From: Sphagnum compactum
Taxonomy: Eukaryota > Bryophyta > Sphagnopsida > Sphagnales
Assembly (NCBI GenBank): GCA_965153455.1
Contig: OZ234501.1
Span: 1,488,001-1,552,000, forward strand
Direction: 5' to 3'
Length of the DNA stretch: 64,000 nucleotides
The notes beneath the pieces were generated by a model. It made no database searches, was not told where the DNA came from, and saw only the letters and a list, made by a program, of their open reading frames with translations. Both the position numbers and the translations under genes were made by a program. Position 1 is the stretch's first letter. Every line of letters begins with the position of its first letter. Positions 55,871-64,000 of the stretch are shown piece after piece.

Positions 55871-57824
55871 GAATCTCTAGGGTAGTTACAGATAGAAAGT
55901 GCATATCTGATATCTACCAAACTGATTCATTGCCATTTTGTGTCTGTCGCTTGGTCCCCAAAACCATCGTTTGGGGGCTTTGCTGGAGGCAGTTGGGGGG
56001 CTGGGGGGCAGAAACAGGGCTGTGGAGACGGGAATGCTCATGGCACAGTTTTGTAATTCTAGTCTGGATGACATCCTGGAGTAAGTCCCTCCCTACTGTG
56101 AAAAAAGATGAGTGAAGCTCTCTGTTTTAATGTGCTTCAATTTGTTATCAAGCAGGAGAAATCACAAACATGTATATTTCTGTTGAAGAAAAGCTCAAGA
56201 AAAGGGGTTGCCAATTAATAACAATGATGTAAATATAAATACCTCCCAAATGGGCTCATATTTGGGCCCAACTATTTTCCAATTTCCAATCACAAAACTG
56301 GTTGAAAATCAGCTCAAATGACTGGCAGGTACTAAGAGCAACTCCACTAGTGCTCTGAGGTATGTGAGGAAATAAAAAGAGAGTTGTTTATTTAAGGGTA
56401 GGTTCCCATGCTCATGCGTTCTCCTGAGGTTTGGGAACATCCTGGGGTGCCCCTCCCTCGGGAGAACACGCTCGGGCGGAACCTCCCCTACAACAAAACC
56501 CACTGGCACAACATCCGTTGAGTGCGGTTTTAAAAAAGCAACCAGTTTTTAAAAAGGGAACTGAAAACCAATAGAAAACTGTTTCCTGACCACTTATCAT
56601 CCATCTTTCGTAGTGTGAAGGTGGGCGGCGGTGTTTTTTTTCCCCCCAAATATACCAGGTACGTGGGTTGGCAAGAGGACTTAGCCAAAATTGGTTGCAG
56701 CGCAGATAGGAAAATAATGGAAATAATTAATATTAAAAAAAAAGAAAAAAGGTTTCCGGAGCCACGATCCAAATATTTCAAAAAATTTAATAATAATCTC
56801 TAAGTTAGGCTAAGCCCACTCGTAAGTTTCGAAATTTATCTTGTGTTTTGATTTGGGTTTTTTTTTTTTCTAAAATTTTGACAAAGTGTTTCTAAATTAT
56901 TATTTATTTATGTCATCGAGTTGGCCCGGTTAGGAATTATTGTATTACGAGGGCGGCTTCCACACATGTTGTAGAATAAGAAAATAATTTTGTTCAAAAA
57001 AACAATATTTTGGGTTTGGTTATTTAAGAAAATAAAAAACGCTTTCTAGGTTCATGTTCCAATTTTGAAAGTCAAATTCAATTCCATAATATGTTTCCAC
57101 TTAGTTTTATATATGTTACAAATCTTAGTCAAAAACATAAAGGCAAATTGGTCCAAATTAAGTAAAAGGAGCCATTTGCACCAAGGCCAAGCCCTTAAAA
57201 ATAAAATAATTTACAAAATATTTTAAAAATCAACTTTAATTTTTTTAAAATTCTTATGACCCAAAAGATGTTCCATGCTATTATGTAAAGATGCACATAA
57301 AAAGATTCCCATCAAAATGTCAGGTTCAAATGATTTGAAATTCATTTTAGAGTCTTCAGGCAACCAAAAACATTGGTTATCATGTTGAAATGATTTTTCA
57401 ATACTTTATATTCATCATATTCCTTAAAATTTATCAAAATCATATTTTCATAATATAGTAAGGTTATTTTTGTATAAGTTCATCCAAACATTTCAACATC
57501 AATTTAAGTTACCACCTATCAAATTATCCCAAAATGGCTCCAACTATGAACAAAAATCAAGAAATGTAGTTCACATGTCCATGTTGTATATGTATTGAAA
57601 CATGGATGCAAAATATTAACATCCCCATTCATGTTGGAAGTATTAAACATTCTAAAATCATAATTCAGAAATTTTGGAAAATATTATACTACTGTACATG
57701 TGCCAAAATGCATTTTAATTAATTATTTATTAATTTGGCATCGGGTGCTGAATTCATTAAGCTATGATAGCATTTGTTCAATTTAGTTGTTAGAAACGTT
57801 AGAAACCGGGAGTTAGAAACGTTA
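55871..57824. other. 3' flank and AT-rich spacer
   Basis: The first 250 bases probably include the 3' UTR of the SNF2 gene; no clear poly-A signal was fixed. At 56332 the motif TAAGAGCAACTCCACTAGTG resembles the ends of small plant DNA transposons, but I find no matching opposite end. The remainder is AT-rich without genes. Confidence 0.5.
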
Positions 57825-58500
57825 TTAAAAACGTTTCCAGAATGCTGCAGGATCCGCCTTCGCTAAACCACATAGCTGTTTAGCCTTGAGCACATCATAA
57901 GCACGTTTCTTCCTTTTGTACAATTGTTTCATTTGCTTAAGTCTGACCTGCCTATCTGTGTGTGCATGTGACAATTTAGCAAACTGGCTTTTAGTCTGGC
58001 GACATTCTGTGTCAAACCAGGGTTTGTGGCTGTGCTTTATTGCTTTTCCTAAGGCCACTTGTCTATTTCCAAACACTTCTTCTGCAGATTGTGTGATGCA
58101 CTGTTGTAACAGATTGACTGTTGTTTGTACGTCAGATGCATCAAGTACATCTGGGCTTGCCCAGACACCGATGTTATGCTATACACTCATGCTAAACTTG
58201 GCCACTTTGGCAGTGTCATAAACCTGGTAGGTGTTTGATTGCCTTTTGCTGACCAGGAGGGGGTTGCCACTGTTGTGTGATTGTATGTACCGATGGTCTA
58301 TGATCAGAGTGCGCATCTTTGTGACCTGAGTACTTTTCATCGCAGTTAACCTCTAAGCGCTTAACCCCCTCTAATTGGTCAGCTGTCGTAAGAAAATAGT
58401 CCACAGTGCTAAAACCTTTATTGGATAGGCATGTGTACTCCCCTGACACATAGTTATGACATTCTTGGTGCGAGAATGTTATGGAAGCCCAAAGAAGCAA
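57825..58500 (-). pseudogene. LINE ORF2 endonuclease-to-linker fragment
   Basis: The - strand first reads GFSTVDYFLTTADQLEG and HSDHRPSVHT, the C-terminal end of the LINE AP-type endonuclease (SDH motif), then, after a frameshift and one in-frame stop, TVNLLQQCITQSAEEVFG and HKPWFDTECRQTKSQFAKL, the linker before the RT. It ends at FWKRF, where it joins CGTTTTTAATAACG TTTCTAACTCCCGG. Dead remnant, same strand as the other LINE pieces. Confidence 0.85.
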
Positions 58501-58573
58501 GAATTTTTAAAAAAAATTTAAAAATTTATAGATCAACCAGTGTAATTTGGTAAAATTCGTAGGTAAAGAATGT

Positions 58574-58676
58574 TATGATGGGAACAAGGGTTATGCGATT
58601 CAAGTATATATCAACGACCTGCCAAAACAACCTTTTACGCGAATGATTCAATGAGTCGACCACCCTGCGCAGTGCT
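58574..58676 (-). pseudogene. second copy of the 1047-1171 exon-like segment
   Basis: RVVDSLNHSRKRLFWQVVD and IYLNRITLVP line up with the left-edge copy without gaps. The flanks differ on both sides. Both copies end on the same side in GTCGACCACCCT (+ strand view). Confidence 0.4.
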
Positions 58677-58754
58677 AAATGAAGAATTTTAAAAAAATTT
58701 AATGTGCAAAATGAAGAATGTCATAACTATGAAATAGCCTGGCATTATTATGTT

Positions 58755-58815
58755 GGGTTCTTGTTGTCGTCAAACGGCCTCCGGCCTCTGACCTTATGAG
58801 TGTAATGCCCGGACC
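58755..58815 (+). repeat. decayed alpha/beta/gamma-type 3' end box
   Basis: GTCAAACGGCCTCCGGCC followed by a degenerate hairpin (TTATGAGTGTAATGC) and CCCGGACC corresponds to the GTCAAACAGCCCCCAGCCCC end box of the array repeats. It shows that the superfamily reaches this far right. Confidence 0.5.
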
Positions 58816-58828
58816 GGGAGTTAGAAAC

Positions 58829-58945
58829 GTTATTAAAAACGCTTTTGACGTCAACTTGCATCATGACCCAATCAGGGTGTCGGTTGAGGAAGACTCTAAT
58901 GCCAAAAATGATGGTCTCGTAGCCTTCAGGGGTCAATATTCCAAA
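58829..58945 (-). pseudogene. LINE reverse-transcriptase motif fragment, copy 3
   Basis: PEGYETIIFGIRVFLNRHPD and WVMMQVDVKSVFNNV: the clearest version of this RT block, around the first catalytic Asp. It ends at the same CGTTTTTAATAACG junction as the linker fragment at 57830. Confidence 0.8.
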
Positions 58946-59370
58946 CCGATGGGGGGATAAGTACTTTTGAAAGGCCCCCTCAAACTATAGGACAATGGAA
59001 TGATTAATAAATCGAATAAACACTTCACCTACGGCAATAACACAAAGACCTTCGAGTTTGGAGCCTCAAACATTACGCTAAAACAGCCTGACATTATCGA
59101 CTGTAGTGCCCCGACCAGGAGTTCTGTATGTCACTATCACATCTGGCAAAAATGGGGAGCGCCCAATGACATCATTCTTTCCTGGCCTTCTGTCATGCTT
59201 GGTGAAGCTCTCTTCGAGAGAGAAGTTGACCCCCCTGGAGTCCGAGGGTACCATGTAGGAGGCTTCTCCTACCCTAGTGATGACATTCTTCATTTTACAC
59301 ATTAAATTTTTTTTAAATTCTTCATTTAGCACCTTGTCAAAACATTCTTGACCCGCGAATGTTTACCAAA

Positions 59371-59640
59371 TTACACTGATTGATCTATAAATTTCGTTGA
59401 AATTATTGCTTCTTTGGGCTTCCATAACATTCTCGCACCAAGAATGTCATAACTATGATAATACTTGAGAGTTTGTTGCCACAAATGCTCCCCTCGATAC
59501 CTTCCAAACTCACCCGACACAGCAAAAGTGCTTGTTGTTTTATTCACCCCCAATATTCCTCTCAGGAACATTCTTTGTACTTGTTCTACTTGTTGCAGCC
59601 CCTGTTCAACCTGTCCACACCTCGCATGCATGGCTCAGTA
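59371..59640 (-). pseudogene. LINE ORF2 C-terminal fragment, copy C
   Basis: HARCGQVEQGLQQVEQVQRM and FLRGILGVNKTTSTFAVSGE form an uninterrupted post-RT segment. It is more intact than the 50.7 kb copy. The WW pair is reduced to a single W by a 3-base loss. Confidence 0.8.
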
Positions 59641-60704
59641 TTGGGCGTACCAGTGAGTCGAGCAACTGGCACATTACTTCCGGATTTGTTCCTTGCTATT
59701 CGTTTTGTACTTGTTCCTTGCTATTCCTTCCCTGCATCTTGCAAACCCAAGAAAAGGATCGAAGGATAAAGAAAATATACTATGACAAATTGAAAAAAAT
59801 AGGAAAAGAAAAATAAATGATAAAAATTAGACAAATAAATAAAAATAAATGAATAAGTAAAACCAAGAAATACGACAAAAAACCGATAAGAAACATTCGG
59901 TAAGAAGAAGAATATGGAAAAGGGGAAAAAATGAGGATTCCGGAGAAAGAGGGGAGGACGAAAAAAGGGGGAAGAAAATGCCTTTTAAAAGTCGAAGAAA
60001 AAAAAGGAAGATAAGAAGAAAGGAAAAAATCCAAAGTGGAATAGCCTGTGGTCTCATGATAACCGAAAAAAAAAAAGCCACAAAAACAAATCCTTTGGGA
60101 GATGTACAAAACAAAACCCCCAAAACAAAATTAAAAAAATTGTTCTTTCAACACAAAACCCCCTCGCTGAAATATATATATATCGTTGACCTCTCGCAAT
60201 CTATGGAAAAAAAGTTTACCATTTCAACACCTCCGCCCGTCCATTTTCCTAAAATAACATTCACCTCTTGTCCCACATCTCTTCCCCAGAAAAAAACGAT
60301 CCTCGCATACCTCCACTCCCATTCTAGTCAAATAGCCCAAACGTTAGAAACTTCAATATCAAAATTAAACCTTGTTCAAGGGGCCAAGAGGATGAAGAGA
60401 GAAAAATAAAAATAAACAATCACAATCTAATCCTAAACCCACCTTGAACAAGAAATTAATAAATCTTTTCGTGACATCCCCCCCCCCCCCCCAACAATGA
60501 ATTTGTAAAAAATAAACCACCCCCCACGGGGTGTGCCAGCTTCCCATTGGTTACATTTGTGAAAAGTTGGACTCTTGAAGCGCCTGGATGGACTATGAGG
60601 GGGCCGCCTATTTTTTTCCCCTGCAATTCCTTTAAAATATATATAGCTCCAAAGGCGATTATTTCGGTTTTTTATTCCCGGTGTAAATTCAAAAAACAAA
60701 TCTT

Positions 60705-63350
60705 TTGTGAAAAAAAATTGCCAGAATTTCTGGTAAAAAAAGTTTTGAACAAAAAAATGCTGGCAGGCTGCTAGTGGCTCCAACTTCTTTTCTTGCGCGC
60801 AATTTTATGTCCTCTGGCAGTTTTCCCAAAATAAAATCAAATATTCCCTTAATGCAAAATTATGGTTAATGCATATGAAATATACACTACCGTTGATTGG
60901 AACCAACAGAATGTCAGATGTCATCTTATTGTTGCAAGTGTCCACTAGATGACTTCAATTTTCCATCCGCAAGTAATTAAAATTTAAATAAAATAGTACA
61001 ATTTTTTTGGAATGTATACCCATGTTTGTTCAGCTTGCATCTAATTGTAATGTCCTCCCTGTAAGTCATTTTATCTTTTACTCAATGCAATTTTATAATT
61101 TCCTATCTACCAAAATGTGGGTTTTATGGACTTGGCTACTGTCTAATTATGTTGACTCTTCACCCGTCTGTCCGTCAATCTGTCGTTCACGTCCGTTTCC
61201 GCGCAACAGCTGCCGTGGTCGATGCTGCCTCAAATCCACGCTGCTGTTGAAATTTCTTCTTCTGTCTTAGAATCAACTGCCGCATGTGTCTCTCTCATCA
61301 AGAAATCGGACACCAGGCAGGCTTATTTGGTGATGATAATAATAATCGTAATTACGACGCTTAATAGCGGTGGGAGGAGAAACTATTGCTGAAGTGCCGG
61401 AATATTGAGTACGCGTTGATCATCCGGAATCCGTCGGAGCTGCTGTAGTGATGTTGTCTTAATTGTTTCTTTCACGGTGGACCTGCAATTTCTGTGATCT
61501 ACGTCTTCCACCGACAATATTGACGTCCTGAACGGAACATCCTGAACGGAACGTCGAAACGTTACGTGATATCAGATCTCTCTCGAATCATCAGTTTCTC
61601 CGCTTGTGCTGAAGGTCTTCTTCGGTGACAGCAGAAAGTTCCTGATCTGGCGTTGGATCCAAATGCACCAGACTGTATTCTCCTGCTCAGTTCCTTTGTG
61701 TTCTTCTAGCTTGCTAGTTGCTTGCTGTTCGAGAAAGGTAAAGTTTCCTGACTGGCTATCTTCCTTGCAACAAGGGATTTATTCCAGACTTGAGCATGTT
61801 TGCTGTGACTGTTTTGCAGACCCAGATCTTCTGCTGCTGCTGCTGATGTTCCTCCTCCTCCTTTTCCTCCTCTGTTCGAGTCCCCGATTTGTTTGTTTGT
61901 TTGTGCATTTGCTATGTTTGTTCTTTGTTTTTACGGGTGTGGTGGGTGATGTTTTTGAAGGGTGCATTTGCAAGGTGTTGAACACAGGATCTCGCTGAGG
62001 ATGTGTGAAGCATATCCGGCGGCTGCGTTGCTGATGTGTGGTGGTGAGCCGTTGTGCTGGTGAATAAGAAGCCGGCTTGGAGGTCTAGAACGGGGCGGCT
62101 GATTGAGGTACTGAGGTTCAACTCCCATGAGAATCATTACTGAGAGTCATTGTAGCAAGATCGGAACTGGCACATCGGGTGTAAGCATTGTTGTGGCCAG
62201 CTCATGAAATCTCTCCTGAGTTGAAAACATTTTCCTGTCAAAATGAGGAAAACTTTTTGTTTCAACAGGAAATGCGCCAACACCGTCTTGTAGACTATTT
62301 TTGGTGTCAGACTTCTCTTGACCTTCTCTTATGCATTTTGCACAAGTCTTTGGTGGCTGGTAACTGACTGCTGCTCAGCTTTGAGCTTCTCAGCTGCACC
62401 TGTTGTCTTTGGTGACTGACTGACTGCTGCTCTTGAGCTTCTTCTCGGCTGCAGCTGAAGTCTTTGATGACCGACTGACTGCTTGTTTGATAAGGCCAGC
62501 TTGCATTATGATCGAATAAGCTAGATAGGAGTGTACCTGTAATTAAGAGTGTATCCATGTCATGCACTTATCTGTTTTGAAAATTTGAATACGCAGACTA
62601 CTCATTACATTGTCCCATACTCAATGTAGGGAGCCGATGACGTAGTGGGAATGTTGTTATAGAAACATCACTATCATATATTTTACTGTTGATGGTCACT
62701 GAACAATTGAGAGACTCTCACTTCCCTTCATACTGTTAGTCTTATCATCATTTCATGAACCTGGTTAGTTTAATGCAGTTGTGCCCATTCCACATGCTAG
62801 GTTTATCCATCTGTGGATTCTAGACTTCCAACTTAGTCTGTACGTAGAGTTGTTGGTTTGGGCCTATCTGAATTGTTGTGGCTGTAATTGTTCTTTATTA
62901 CTTAGAAATTTACAAGGCCAATTTTGATATCAAGTCCTAACTTTGAAGCCCATCCACTCCTGACCAATTGATATCAGGAAATTAGGCTGAAAACAGACAT
63001 TCAACTTTGCATGAACAATTTCGCAATAATCTCAAGTTTGAATTTATATCATGTGACACTCAGAGGAGATGACAATGTTGAACTTTCTTCCAGAAAAGTT
63101 GGGATGTGATAATTATTTTGTGGCTAGATCCAGGAGCTGGTCTTGTACCTGGACTTACAACCGGGAAACTGCTGGTCTAGAGCCGGTTGGCATTCAAGAG
63201 GTGCCCGCCTTCCATTCCAAAAAAAAAACGTCCTGTGACCGTCTTTTTTGCATTCTTCCAGCTCCATTCTTTTATGTTTCGAGAAGAAGGGTAAATCAAT
63301 TGGAGTGCTGGTTGAGGTGCTCTCCTGTGCGTATTCTGACAGCCGTTGCC
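60705..63350. other. spacer and probable leader region of the last gene
   Basis: No array repeats. From about 61150 the sequence is balanced in composition and CT/TG-rich, like a plant promoter and leader. The 130-codon frame at 61606-61998 is Leu/Phe/Cys-rich and unconvincing. A tandem repeat lies at 62347-62485. A transcript start and leader introns for the 63351 gene may lie here, but I cannot place them. Confidence 0.4.
62347..62485 (+). repeat. 55-59-bp imperfect tandem repeat, 2.4 copies
   Basis: TCTTTGGTGGCTGGTAACTG, TCTTTGGTGACTGACTGACT and TCTTTGATGACCGACTGACT start at 62347, 62406 and 62461. Each is followed by a GAGCTTCT..CAGCTGCA or CGGCTGCAG segment (missing in the last). Confidence 0.75.
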
Positions 63351-64000
63351 ATGGCTACGGAGGGACATCGATGTGATATATGCGCATGGACTCTCCTACC
63401 GGGCACAAATGTCGAGCAACACAATTCCGGATTGCTGCATCGGACATTGTTGGATGCTTCCGCACGCCTCACGCCTAAGGAGTTTGGAAGGTTTCGCCAG
63501 AGGGTGGCTTTAAACGGTCCCAAGAAAGGCAGAACTTGCTTGAAGCAAGTAATCAAGCAAGCATTGAAGGCTGCGCCGCAGGTATGGCTTCCTTTTCTAC
63601 ACCAATGTTTTTTATTTTGATGCATTTGCTGTCCGAGCAATCTCGTCAATGGATGTTGCTGTGTGACAGGGTCAACTTTCTGGGCTCGGAGCCCTTGTGT
63701 TGTGGGAAGAGCCCAGACCATTGGCGACGAGAGACGGGGATGCATTGCAAGCGGTCGATGGATCGGATGGCATTGTGATGGTGGAGGAGCCTTGCGATTG
63801 GTTAGCATTTCTAAAATCTCGTAAAAGCTGAATGGATAATTGTGTTTTTGATTTAACACTCGCTCGGAATCGTAATCCATTTCACTAGATCTTGTGGATT
63901 CCTCGCAGGAATATCAAATTGCATTCTACGAAATATTGGGGTCCCGGTGAGAGTGCTTGGATCATCCGGCATTTTCGCAGCGAAGGGCACAATGTCCCTG
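63351..64000 (+). CDS. unrecognised protein with C2H2-like finger, 5' part
   Basis: The start ATG at 63351 has an excellent context (GCCATGGCT). Proposed exons: 63351-63581, 63670-63820 and 63909 to the window edge, with GT-AG introns and consistent phase (0, then 1), giving at least 158 residues. Residues 7-28 (HRCDICAWTLLPGTNVEQHN then SGLLHRTL) form C-x2-C-x12-H-x5-H, similar to U1/matrin-type RNA-binding zinc fingers. The remainder (ALVLWEEPRPLATRDGD, EEPCDWLAFLKSR, GVPVRVLGSSGIFAAKGTMS) is not recognised. Without the second intron the frame would stop at 63831. The gene continues beyond the window. Exon structure is inferred from splice motifs only. Confidence 0.5.

Larger units (their letters stand above)
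58814..60704. repeat. duplicated block, copy C
   Basis: Full counterpart of copy A, in the same orientation, about 8.7 kb downstream. It starts with CCGGGAGTTAGAAACG, an RT motif fragment (FLNRHPDWVMMQVDVKS) uninterrupted by the insertion seen at 49.8 kb, the 59078-59332 frame, the LINE C-terminal piece and the same A/T and CACGGGGTGTGCC zones. Some CpG sites are TpG or CpA relative to A. Confidence 0.8.

Noticed and set aside
56332-56820. Small DNA transposon starting TAAGAGCAACTCC
   Set aside because: No matching inverted end or target duplication was found downstream.

Overview
The window is nuclear DNA of a land plant, most likely an early-diverging lineage. Evidence: TTTAGGG-type telomeric repeats (read as CCCTAAA on the + strand), an intron-containing DRD1/CLASSY-type SNF2 gene of the plant-specific RNA-directed DNA methylation group, L1-like LINE debris and a solo LTR. 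There are no bacterial or organellar features. A run of exactly 200 N (5623-5822) is a scaffold gap.

Layout. 1-2872: AT-rich, with two exon-like fragments of a decayed gene on the - strand. 2873-15295: two nearly identical copies of one repeat (alpha family) in opposite orientation, one ending at the gap and one at 12436-15177. Between them lie further repeat ends and debris of host-like genes, including a 5'-nucleotidase fragment. 15296-44979: about 30 kb built from units that all run in the + direction, share fixed 3' ends and have different 5' starts. One family (gamma) ends in a hairpin plus GATTACTAAGATAG. The other (T family) ends in GGGGACACACATGTA followed directly by CCCTAAA telomeric repeats. 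Minisatellites (about 10, 58 and 195 bp periods) and a block of gene debris are interleaved. 44980-48770: AT-rich spacer holding a solo LTR (46900-47743) with a perfect 5-bp target duplication. 48770-52640: a diverged T copy with expanded G runs, LINE fragments and a partly tandem duplicated block. 52640-55870: the only well-supported complete gene, the SNF2 gene. 55871-60780: spacer, LINE endonuclease, linker and reverse-transcriptase debris, and a second copy of the duplicated block. 60781-64000: spacer or leader, then the first exons of an unrecognised gene with a C2H2-like motif, running off the right edge.

Main interpretation. The 15.3-45 kb array looks like repeated end-joined or reverse-transcribed additions onto telomeric DNA: constant 3' ends, variable 5' truncation, telomeric repeats at junctions, and an orientation that fits priming from the G-rich telomere strand. 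No unit encodes a recognisable polymerase, so these would be non-autonomous passengers, or products of another end-addition process. This is inference from architecture; an origin by satellite recombination is not excluded. The few genuine genes do not form a shared pathway within the window.
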